A stretch of DNA of 7,969 nt from Pseudonocardiales bacterium (GCA_013695005.1 JACDBJ010000178.1:1-7969); one strand, 5' to 3'. Positions 1 through 4,657 are shown, counted from the stretch's first letter. Translations and numbers: made by a program. The notes: a model not told the origin generated them from the sequence alone.

Positions 1-1
1 C

Positions 2-235
2 CTACGCACCACCAACCCGATCGAATCGACCTTCGCCACCGTCCGACACCGCACCAAGATCACCCGCGGGCCCGGCTCCCGCGCCGCGGGCCTGGCCATG
101 GCGTTCAAGCTCATCGAAGCCACACAGGACCGCTGGCGCGCGGTCAACGCACCCCACCTCGTCATGCTCGTCCGCGCCGGCGCCATCTTCCAAACCGGCA
201 AACTCGTCGAACGACCCCAACCCGAAGCCGCCTAA
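2..235 (+). CDS. IS256-family (Mutator) transposase, C-terminal end, 5'-truncated by window
   Basis: The reading frame enters from the left edge and ends at TAA, leaving 77 visible residues of a DDE transposase that normally has about 400. It begins LRTTNPIESTF and continues with VRHRTKITRGPGSRAAGLAM, KLIEATQDRWRAVNAPHLV and a LVERP tail. This is the characteristic C-terminal signature of actinobacterial IS256/Mutator transposases. In that family the Glu of the NPIES-like motif is generally taken as the third acidic catalytic residue, here close to the left edge. The protein catalyses excision and integration of its own element. Codon use is normal for the window and no lesion is visible, so the element may be intact further left. 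The terminal repeat appears to follow immediately after the stop codon. Confidence 0.9.
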   Translation, partial: LRTTNPIESTFATVRHRTKITRGPGSRAAGLAMAFKLIEATQDRWRAVNAPHLVMLVRAGAIFQTGKLVERPQPEAA

Positions 236-239
236 AAGA

Positions 240-270
240 TCTTCATCCACAGGTACTGACTATTGCTCAC
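240..270 (+). repeat. Probable right terminal region (inverted repeat) of the IS256-family element
   Basis: Directly after the transposase stop lies TCTTCATCCACAGGTACTGA followed by CTATTGCTC. It is AT-richer than its surroundings and sits where IS256-type elements carry their right terminal inverted repeat. The matching left repeat is outside the window, so the exact outer edge (about 266-270) is inferred from where PIN-like coding sequence resumes. Confidence 0.5.
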
Positions 271-436
271 GGACGTCTTGCGGGAATACGACATGGAGGC
301 CAAGAGACCCGACGATTTCATGGTCGATCAGTTCCACCTCGACTCACTGGAAGTGCACATCGCAATCCAACGGATGGCCGACGCGCGCACCAAGCCGCCA
401 TGGACGGTCAACGATGTGCTGACCGCCTGGAACAGC
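266..436 (+). pseudogene. PIN-domain protein remnant (C-terminal piece) next to the IS element
   Basis: The frame starting at the IS edge reads DVLREYDMEAKRPDDF, then VDQFHLDSLEVHIAIQRMA and RTKPPWTVNDVLTAW. This resembles the C-terminal part of actinobacterial PIN-domain (VapC-like ribonuclease) proteins, which typically carry a 'HPDEF..D..DLDP..V..A...Q...L.NPP.TVEE.L' pattern. The catalytic acidic residues of the N-terminal half are absent because the frame begins at the IS. After about position 436 the frame runs on without family resemblance into the antisense of the STAS gene, so the original 3' end is also missing. The simplest reading is a PIN gene interrupted by the IS256 insertion and later eroded. 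The family assignment rests on pattern recognition only. No antitoxin gene is visible. Confidence 0.5.
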
Positions 437-478
437 CACGATGACCACCGGTCGGCGGCCGGGCATCGTCCGCGGCAG

Positions 479-811
479 TCAGGGTGGCGGCGGCTCGTCA
501 CTGAACATGGCGGCGAGCCCGGTGACGTCGAGAACCCGTGCGACGGAACTGGCCGCGTCGACCAGATACAGCTTGGTGCCCTGTCGCTCGGCCGCGCCCT
601 TGAGGTCGAGAAGAACGGCAAGGCCGCTGGAGCCGAGGAATGTCACGCCGCTGAAGTTCAGGACCAGGTGTTGGGTGTGGGCGGCGAGGTTCTCGTCGAG
701 GCAATCTCGGAAGTCCGGTGCGGTCAGCATGTCGATCTCGCCCGCAAGTCGGACGACGCTGTGCGTCGCGCTCGGGTGCTCAACGTCGAACGAGAACACG
801 TCAGCAGCCAT
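479..811 (-). CDS. STAS-domain protein (anti-sigma factor antagonist type)
   Basis: This 110-residue protein consists of one STAS domain, the usual size for SpoIIAA/RsbV-like anti-anti-sigma factors. The order is typical: an N-terminal strand, VVRLAGEIDMLTAPDFRD (residues 19-36), LVLNFSGVTFLGSSGLAVLL (49-68), then a C-terminal helix and strand. In this family a serine in the DSSG-like loop is phosphorylated by an RsbW-type kinase, which controls binding to the anti-sigma factor. Here the loop is G60-S61-S62-G63, so the serines are kept but the usual preceding Asp is Gly. The ATG at 811 is preceded by AGGAGGGG with a 6-nt spacer, an excellent ribosome binding site. It lies 30 bp after the MerR-like gene on the same strand, so the two are probably co-transcribed. 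No kinase or anti-sigma gene is visible nearby. Confidence 0.88.
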   Translation of the reverse strand: MAADVFSFDVEHPSATHSVVRLAGEIDMLTAPDFRDCLDENLAAHTQHLVLNFSGVTFLGSSGLAVLLDLKGAAERQGTKLYLVDAASSVARVLDVTGLAAMFSDEPPPP

Positions 812-841
812 CTCGAACCCCTCCTGTCACACCGGGCAGAT

Positions 842-1207
842 CTAGCGGCGAGCAGCGCCGTGCTGTTTTTCCATGTCAGAAGCGGCCCTACGTTCTCGCG
901 TGACCCCTGCGAGGTCGCGCTGAAGCTCGTCGATGCGCATCCGCGCGGCGTCGAGCTGGTCCTCCAGCAGCACGATCCGGTGCGCGGGGTCGAGGGTCAG
1001 CCCGTCGTCGAAAAGCTCACGGATGCGCGAGGCGAGCCTGAGCTGACGCCGCGAGTACCGGCGGTGACCAGCGGTGGAGCGCACGGGCGACATGACGTCG
1101 GCAGCGTCGAGGCTCCGGAGGAACGCGGGCTGGACGCCGAGGAGTTCGGCGGCCTGACCCATCGTCAAGGCTGGATAGTCCTCATCATCGAACTTGCCGA
1201 AATCCAT
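842..1207 (-). CDS. MerR-like helix-turn-helix transcriptional regulator
   Basis: This 121-residue protein has an N-terminal winged helix of MerR type. Residues 13-33 (ALTMGQAAELLGVQPAFLRSL) form the helix-turn-helix, and 41-56 (PVRSTAGHRRYSRRQL) the wing with its hallmark GHRRY. Residues 70-120 are a charged Leu/Ile/Val-patterned helix (VLLEDQLDAARMRIDELQRD) that looks like a dimerising coiled coil. No cysteine cluster or ligand domain is present, so a metal sensor is unlikely and HspR-like or BldC-like architecture fits better. I chose the ATG at 1207 because TGGAGG lies 8 nt upstream. The frame stays open to a TTG at 1252 that has no ribosome binding site. It sits between the sigma-2-like gene and the STAS gene and probably autoregulates the cassette, which is inference. 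Confidence 0.88.
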   Translation of the reverse strand: MDFGKFDDEDYPALTMGQAAELLGVQPAFLRSLDAADVMSPVRSTAGHRRYSRRQLRLASRIRELFDDGLTLDPAHRIVLLEDQLDAARMRIDELQRDLAGVTRERRAASDMEKQHGAARR

Positions 1208-1273
1208 ATTCTGGGCCTCCAGGGCGACGCTCCGTAACTGAGTGATCGTCAATGAAGCACTGCCGCAGCAAAG

Positions 1274-1303
1274 AGTATGGATTATCCGCCCGATGCGTTA
1301 CAA
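1274..1303 (-). promoter_or_regulatory. Candidate promoter for the MerR-STAS gene pair
   Basis: On the minus strand TTGTAA (1303-1298) is followed after 18 nt by CATACT (1279-1274). This lies in a local AT-rich island within the 147-bp gap upstream of the MerR-like gene and would give a leader of about 60 nt. GATAAT at 1286-1281 is an alternative -10. It is a weak match, offered because the gap is long enough to hold an internal promoter. Confidence 0.3.
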
Positions 1304-1354
1304 GACATCTGTACCGACGACTACAAGTCGATGGCCAGGCTCGAAGCTCGGCAG

Positions 1355-1660
1355 TCAGGCGGAGTCGGACAACTCGAGATAGACCGACTGGGCAAGTTCG
1401 CGGCGAGCGGTCAACATCAGCACGGAGTACGCGGATTGCCGGTCGGGGTCGTGGCTCGGCGCCATTCGCCAAACCTGCAGGTAGACGCGTTCGGTCGCCT
1501 GCTCGGTTCTAGCGGAATCGCCCAACACGCCTCGAAGGAGCCGGTAGACCGCCGTGACGGTCTGGTCGTACAGGTCGGCGAAGGCAATCAGGTCACCACG
1601 CCCGGCTGTCAGCAGCAGATCATCAGTGATGTGCTCGCACAGGCGCTGGCTGGCCGCCAT
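1355..1660 (-). CDS. Short sigma-70 family protein containing only region 2 (sigma-2-like)
   Basis: The 101-residue product resembles the first half of an ECF sigma factor of the SigK-like type. LLLTAGRGDLIAFADLYDQT (residues 15-34) matches region 2.1, AVYRLLRGVLGDS (37-49) follows, and EQATERVYLQVWR (53-65) is the core-polymerase-binding 2.2 helix. SAYSVLMLTARRELAQSVY (76-94) corresponds to the 2.3/2.4 promoter-melting and -10 recognition helices. The protein then stops after LELSDSA. Region 4, which reads the -35 element, is missing, and I found no sigma-4-like sequence in any downstream frame. I prefer the ATG at 1660, which has AAGGGAG 5 nt upstream, over the in-frame GTG at 1693, which has no ribosome binding site. 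It could be a truncated relic, a co-activator, or a decoy binding core enzyme or an anti-sigma factor. Confidence 0.75.
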   Translation of the reverse strand: MAASQRLCEHITDDLLLTAGRGDLIAFADLYDQTVTAVYRLLRGVLGDSARTEQATERVYLQVWRMAPSHDPDRQSAYSVLMLTARRELAQSVYLELSDSA

Positions 1661-1664
1661 CGCT

Positions 1665-1741
1665 GCTCCCTTGGTGTCCTGGAAGGACGCCACCAGGGAC
1701 TGGGGCAGCGAGATCGGCGCGTGTCACGACTCCAAGGGAGC
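1665..1741 (-). promoter_or_regulatory. Leader inverted repeat able to mask the Shine-Dalgarno of the sigma-2-like gene
   Basis: In the transcript GCUCCCUUGG (positions 1741-1732) is perfectly complementary over 10 bases to CCAAGGGAGC (1674-1665). The second arm contains the AGGGAG ribosome binding site of the gene starting at 1660. Between the arms a smaller hairpin, CCAG-UCC-CUGG, is possible. Folding would hide the ribosome binding site, suggesting translational control; the regulatory role is inference. Confidence 0.4.
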
Positions 1742-1755
1742 CGATTTTGATCGGC
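1740..1755. repeat. Perfect dyad GCCGAT-TTTG-ATCGGC at the expected transcription start
   Basis: Six-base arms separated by four bases lie immediately downstream of the candidate -10 at 1762-1757, covering the predicted start near 1750. The position fits an operator for a dimeric regulator, with the neighbouring MerR-like protein an obvious candidate. If transcription starts further upstream it could instead form an RNA hairpin. Confidence 0.4.
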
Positions 1756-1756
1756 C

Positions 1757-1784
1757 AGCGTAGGTGGCTGGGTGAACATGTCAA
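1757..1784 (-). promoter_or_regulatory. Promoter of the sigma-2/MerR/STAS cassette
   Basis: On the minus strand a perfect -35 hexamer TTGACA (1784-1779) is followed after 16 nt by TACGCT (1762-1757), which keeps the TA---T skeleton of actinobacterial -10 elements. The predicted start near 1750 gives a leader of about 90 nt before the ATG at 1660. Confidence 0.55.
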
Positions 1785-1852
1785 CAGCGGCTGATGCCCT
1801 AACGAGTGAATTCGTCCGGCGGGAACGTTGAGTGTTCTCGGGCTTTGCTGAG

Positions 1853-2197
1853 ATGCTGCGGTACGTGATCCGACTGGCGATCAGCACCGTTCATCCCGAC
1901 AAGGTCGACTTGCTGATGGCTTGGCTCGCTGAGCTGCAGCTTCGGGCCGACGAGGTTCGTGAGACCTTCCGCCAGGGAGGTGTGACGCACGAACAGGCCT
2001 ACCTGCTCCGGGCCACCGGCGAGCCGACCTTGGTCTACGCAACCGAGGCGAAAAACCATCATCGGGCACGCGAGGCGTTGCGCAGCTCGCGGCTCCCCAT
2101 CGATCTTGAACACAATGCGGTACTGGGCTACACCCTTGCCGGTCCCGGCCGGGCAGAGCTGCTCTACGACGTGCGGGCTCCGGACTCTGCGGCGTAG
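1853..2197 (+). CDS. DUF6176-like small protein
   Basis: The 114-residue product begins MLRYVIRLAISTVHPDKVD, continues LMAWLAELQLRADEVRETFR, and has YLLRATGEPTLVYATEA, REALRSSRLPIDLEHNAVL and a C-terminal AELLYDVRAP. Order and spacing agree with my recollection of DUF6176 proteins: a 'V.RL....P.K.E.L..WM.EL..R.DE...T...EGV..E' opening, and 'HPID.EH' before the final strand. They are about 100-110 residues long, may adopt a ferredoxin-like fold, and have no known function. I placed the start at ATG 1853, where family homology begins; an in-frame GTG at 1832 would add seven residues. Neither has a clear ribosome binding site. The gene is divergent from the sigma-2 cassette, with the shared upstream region at 1785-1852. 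Codon use is normal and the gene looks intact. Confidence 0.72.
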   Translation: MLRYVIRLAISTVHPDKVDLLMAWLAELQLRADEVRETFRQGGVTHEQAYLLRATGEPTLVYATEAKNHHRAREALRSSRLPIDLEHNAVLGYTLAGPGRAELLYDVRAPDSAA

Positions 2198-2335
2198 CCG
2201 GGCCACTGCGGTCAGAACACCGACGCTCGGAGAGGCTTGCGGGATGCATGACAAGCTGCGTCGGCGCGGCCGGATGATCGCACGCCCGTCGACGGCCTCG
2301 CGTCGCCACGGTAGTGGTCGTCGTTCAGTCCCGGC

Positions 2336-2401
2336 ATGGCGTACGCACTGATCAACAAGCTGACGGCCAAGGCCGGGCAACGCGGTCGTGTCGTGGAGAT
2401 C
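2336..2401 (+). pseudogene. 5' fragment of an ABM-type (antibiotic biosynthesis monooxygenase-like) gene
   Basis: The ATG opens with MAYALINKLTAKAGQRGRVV and then EI. This is very like the first strand and helix of small ABM-superfamily proteins ('M.YALI.KLTA.PGQRD.VVEIL'), which are about 100-residue dimeric ferredoxin-like monooxygenases. After the Ile at about 2401 the resemblance stops and the frame runs antisense through the membrane-protein remnant. About 75 family-typical residues are therefore missing. No Shine-Dalgarno is visible upstream. The call rests on 22 residues, so it is tentative. Confidence 0.45.
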
Positions 2402-2575
2402 GCCGTCGCGTGCGCCACCGGAGCGGCGGCGGGCCAGGACGCCCACCACGATCGCACCGAGTGCGAGTGGGACGCCGATGGCGAAGCCGCCCCAATCGGC
2501 GATGTCCCAGGTCAGGGTTACGCCCGGAACAGCGAGTACTGCGAGTACCAGGGCGACGGAGCGGGGTGTCGCGAT
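2395..2575 (-). pseudogene. Remnant of a small two-helix membrane protein
   Basis: On the minus strand the frame reads IATPRSVALVLAVLAVPGV, then TLTWDIADW, GGFAIGVPLALGAIVVGVLA and RRRSGG. That gives two hydrophobic segments (about 2560-2510 and 2487-2428) separated by a short polar loop and closed by an RRR stop-transfer cluster. The frame extends back to the TGA that ends the DUF1801 gene and contains no ATG, GTG or TTG before the first hydrophobic segment, so the start codon appears lost (ATC now occupies 2575-2573). Downstream the frame becomes antisense to the ABM fragment. I do not recognise the family. Codon bias and hydrophobic patterning argue for a once-functional gene. Confidence 0.4.
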
Positions 2576-2653
2576 GTGAGCCGTGCTGGCCTGCGAAATG
2601 GCAGGGCGTTGCCTCTGCCGATCGCAGGTGCTGGCACCCCGGCTCGGACAATC

Positions 2654-3016
2654 TCAGTAGACCGGGCCTGAGGTCTCGGCGGTCATCCGCAGGATGGAGC
2701 GCACGACGTCCATGTCGATCTGCGCCGGGCGCCGGTACCGGATGCAGCCTTTGCCGACGCTGATGCCGTCGAGCCGGTCTCGGTGCGCCGCCATGACGTC
2801 GGTGCGCAGCACGTAGAAGGAGATGTACTGCTTCTGGCTGGCGAAACCGATCTCCCCCACGCCGTCGCGCTGGTAGCCGGGCATGCCGTAGCCCATCAAC
2901 TCCTCGAAGCCCGTCAGCAGCTCCACGCAGGCGTCGCGCAGCTCGTTCAGCGCGTCGCGGCGTTCCTCGGGAACGGACTCCAGGTACTGGTCCACTTCGC
3001 CACTTTTCGCCACCAC
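2654..3016 (-). CDS. DUF1801 (YdhG/iron-chaperone-like) domain protein
   Basis: The 120-residue product begins VVAKSGEVDQYLESVPEERR and carries LNELRDACVELLTGFEELMG (helical N-terminal half), then YGMPGYQRDG, IGFASQKQYISFYVLRT, DGISVGKGCIRYRRPAQIDM and a final helix. This is the DUF1801 arrangement, with its 'E.I.YGMPAY..G....A..K.Y.S.Y' core and a 'GKG.IRF....DL..D.V..I' tail. It looks complete. The fold relates to the frataxin-like YdhG group; a role in iron handling has been suggested for relatives but is not shown here. Two consecutive GTG codons (3016 and 3013) are possible starts and neither has a Shine-Dalgarno. A GTG at 3076 would add residues antisense to the DUF6886 gene that do not look like this family. 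The start lies only 19 bp from the start of the opposing DUF6886 pseudogene. Confidence 0.82.
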   Translation of the reverse strand: MVAKSGEVDQYLESVPEERRDALNELRDACVELLTGFEELMGYGMPGYQRDGVGEIGFASQKQYISFYVLRTDVMAAHRDRLDGISVGKGCIRYRRPAQIDMDVVRSILRMTAETSGPVY

Positions 3017-3035
3017 GTTCGCTAGCGTCGCAGAA

Positions 3036-3553
3036 GTGCGGGTGTTCTGGCACTTCTCCGAGGACCCGACGATCACGGAGTTCGTGCCGCGTACCGGTGC
3101 GCCAGGCGCTCCGGACGAGTGTCTCGTGTGGGCGATCGACGACGAGCACGCTCCCGCCTACTGGTTCCCGCGGGACTGCCCCCGGGTGACGTTCTAGCGT
3201 GGGGACGAGGCGCTGACGGCCGTCGGGGATGCGTTGCTCACCGGGATCGGCGCGCGGCGGCTGCACGCCGTCGAGTGGGCGTGGCTGGATCGGATGTGTC
3301 GGCGACGGTGTACCGCTACGCCTTCGAACCATCGGAGTTCACGCCGTGGCCGCGCGCCGGCGGACACCACGTGTCAGGTCGCACGGTGCGGCCGCTGCAC
3401 GTCGAACCGGTCGGCGAGCTGCTGGCGCTGCACGCCGCCACGGGGATCGAGCTGCGGTTCGTGCCGCGGATCGGGCCGCTGGTGGATGCCCTGCGGGAGT
3501 CCGGCCTCGGGTTCTCGGTCATCCGAGCCCGCAATGCCCTGCCGGCCGAATGA
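3036..3553 (+). pseudogene. Broken DUF6886-like gene (amber codon plus frameshift)
   Basis: From the GTG at 3036 the frame reads VRVFWHFSEDPTITEFVPR, LVWAIDDEHAPAYWFPRDCP and RVTF. It then hits TAG at 3195-3197, where Trp (TGG) would be a one-base change. The same frame continues RGDEALTAVGDALLTGIGAR and LHAVEWAWLDRM to 3296. Similarity then moves to the frame SATVYRYAFEPSEFTPWPRA (from 3299), followed by VRPLHVEPVGELLALHAATG, IELRFVPRIGPLVDAL and FSVIRARNALP, ending at TGA 3551-3553. Put together this is a near full-length DUF6886 protein (about 170 residues), an actinobacterial family of unknown function with a 'HFSEDP' start and 'WAIDEEHAPLYWFPRDCPR' core. The shift equals two extra bases or one lost base at about 3297-3298. 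Two independent lesions make a sequencing artefact less likely. Confidence 0.82.
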
Positions 3554-3585
3554 CGTCGCTCAGCCACTTCGCCGTACCCGGCCAT

Positions 3586-3780
3586 TCAGCGCGTCGGAAC
3601 AAGCTCGATCACTGACTGGCGACCGGCGCGATGGGTGTCACCGACGTGCAGCCCGGCGTCCTCGGCGATGGCGGCGACTGCTTCGACGAAGCCCACGGTC
3701 CGATCCAGGTCGGGACTGTTGATCACGGCGATCACCTCGGCGGTGCGGACGTGGTCCTCGCCAGCCGGCTCGCTGTGCAC
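3586..3780 (-). CDS. Small hypothetical protein, 64 residues
   Basis: I do not recognise this protein. It reads VHSEPAGEDHVRTAEVIAVI, NSPDLDRTVGFVEAVAAIAE, DAGLHVGDTHRAGRQSVIEL and VPTR, and is predicted to be soluble, acidic and mixed alpha/beta. Third codon positions are almost all G or C, which supports real coding. The start is uncertain: GTG at 3780 is the only standard start codon, with AGGGGG 12-13 nt upstream, which is far. The same frame remains open further upstream and reads plausibly (LVSAYGTAQPRGYRRA) back to a TAG at about 3838, so the original start may have been lost and this may be a 3' fragment. It converges on the DUF6886 pseudogene, with 32 bp between their stops. Confidence 0.45.
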   Translation of the reverse strand: MHSEPAGEDHVRTAEVIAVINSPDLDRTVGFVEAVAAIAEDAGLHVGDTHRAGRQSVIELVPTR

Positions 3781-4018
3781 GGCCCGACGGTACCCCCTGG
3801 GCTGTGCCGTCCCATAGGCGCTGACCAGCCAGGTTCGCTAGCTGCGGCCTCTGAACCATGCTGGCTGACTTCGCGACGAGTCGCTGCTCATCCACGGTCG
3901 ACAACAAGTTGACGACCCTGGCGGTACCTCACCGGCACGCCGATGTGACCTCGTTCCAGGTACCCGGGCGCCGCGAGCACAGCCTCTGACCTGCTCAGCT
4001 GACGACCACGGCCCGACC

Positions 4019-4477
4019 CTAGTTCCGGCCCTCGCGGAACATGCCGACCGACTTGGCGATCCGCCGCTGCCGCGTCTCGTCGGTCTTGGCGCCTTCGATC
4101 GCCAGCACGTGCCGCGTCTTGCTGCTGTAGGACAGCCCGTCGAAGTACCGGCGCGCGTCGGGCTCGTCGTCGAGCGCCGCCGCCAGGTCGGGCGGCACGG
4201 TGACCTCGCGTGGCTCGGTGTCGAGCTCCACGTCGACGTCCAGCTCGTCACCGCCCGCGACGGCCGCCGCCTCGCGCACCTCGGCGCTGACCCCGAGCAT
4301 GAACCGGCCGCCCATGACCGCCACCGTGCTGCGGTAGGTGTAGTCATTGATCGTCACGCGCACCGGCGGCCGCTTGCCCGACCCGAGGGCGGTGACGACC
4401 TCCTCGGGGACCTCGATGCCGGTGGTGGTCTTGCCGCTCTGCTCGAGCGGAACTTCATGCGGACAGTGTCCTCTCAT
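4019..4477 (-). CDS. YdeI/OmpD-associated family protein with DUF1905 domain, probably 5'-frameshifted
   Basis: From ATG 4477 the product has 152 residues. GKTTTGIEVPEEVVTALGSG, KRPPVRVTINDYTYRSTVAV and MGGRFMLGVSAEVREAA form the DUF1905 barrel. It is followed by ELDTEPREVTVPPDLAAAL and the YdeI-type helical tail DARRYFDGLSYSSKTRHVLA, AKTDETRQRRIAKSVGMFRE. The molecular function of the family is unknown. The first residues (MRGHCPHEVP) do not match the family opening 'M.FR....LE..GKT'. A proper ATGAAGTTCCG beginning (MKFR) lies at 4458 with AGAGGA 10 nt upstream, but in a different frame. Family alignment from memory suggests about 7 bases missing between CCG and CTCGAG. Translation might start at the in-frame ATG 4477, which has no ribosome binding site. 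The gene is divergent from the cupin-MarR operon. Confidence 0.82.
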   Translation of the reverse strand: MRGHCPHEVPLEQSGKTTTGIEVPEEVVTALGSGKRPPVRVTINDYTYRSTVAVMGGRFMLGVSAEVREAAAVAGGDELDVDVELDTEPREVTVPPDLAAALDDEPDARRYFDGLSYSSKTRHVLAIEGAKTDETRQRRIAKSVGMFREGRN

Positions 4478-4487
4478 GTCGTGGCGC

Positions 4488-4549
4488 GCCGTTTGGAGCC
4501 AAAAGGACGGCTTGTCGGGCCGCAGACCCCCGGTTTGGCTCCAAACGGC
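4488..4549. repeat. Perfect 16-bp inverted repeat with nested TTTGG/CCAAA dyads
   Basis: GCCGTTTGGAGCCAAA (4488-4503) and TTTGGCTCCAAACGGC (4534-4549) are exact reverse complements separated by 30 bp. Each arm also contains a near-palindrome, TTTGG-N2-CCAAA (4492-4503 and 4534-4545), with start-to-start spacing of 42 bp, close to four helical turns. It lies in the likely leader or upstream region of the YdeI-like gene. It can be read as a paired operator, as a stable RNA hairpin (attenuator-like), or as a small mobile inverted-repeat element. The sequence alone does not decide between these. Confidence 0.8.
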
Positions 4550-4575
4550 CGCTGTCGGGCGTTGATGCGGCCGAT

Positions 4576-4616
4576 TGTCAACCTTGTTGACTTCCGCCCC
4601 TGGGGACGCGCATGCT
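4576..4616. promoter_or_regulatory. Divergent promoter region with palindromic operator O1 (probable MarR site)
   Basis: GTCAAC-CTT-GTTGAC (4577-4591) is a perfect 6-3-6 palindrome of the kind bound by MarR dimers. It overlaps TTGACT (4587-4592), a plus-strand -35 followed after 18 nt by CATGCT (4611-4616) as a weak -10. It also overlaps TTGACA (4581-4576) on the minus strand, a candidate -35 for the YdeI-like gene, although no good -10 follows there. A repressor bound here would block both directions. Confidence 0.55.
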
Positions 4617-4627
4617 GGGGAACGAAC

Positions 4628-4642
4628 GTCAACAAGATTGAC
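4628..4642. promoter_or_regulatory. Second operator O2 of the cupin-marR promoter
   Basis: GTCAAC-AAG-ATTGAC matches the reverse complement of the upstream palindrome at 4577-4591 in 14 of 15 positions. It sits just downstream of the predicted transcription start and 1 bp before the AAAGGAG ribosome binding site (4644-4650). Centre-to-centre spacing of the two sites is 51 bp. This placement is typical of an autorepressed MarR operon. Confidence 0.6.
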
Positions 4643-4657
4643 TAAAGGAGAAGCTCC

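Noticed and set aside
437..1237. Continuation of the plus-strand frame that starts at 263
   Set aside because: Beyond the PIN-like stretch it is antisense to the STAS and MerR genes and shows no family pattern of its own.
1799..2449. 216-codon minus-strand open frame
   Set aside because: Most of it is antisense to the DUF6176 gene. Only its far upstream extension, the hydrophobic membrane remnant, looks like real coding sequence.
2352..3332. 326-codon minus-strand frame overlapping the DUF1801 gene
   Set aside because: It is an Arg/Pro-rich shadow frame; the DUF1801 frame carries the recognisable domain.
3781..4018. Possible gene or RNA in the 238-bp gap
   Set aside because: Short frames on both strands (for example one opening MLSTVDEQRLVAKSAS on the minus strand) show no family resemblance, no ribosome binding site and no convincing hairpin-plus-T-tract terminator.
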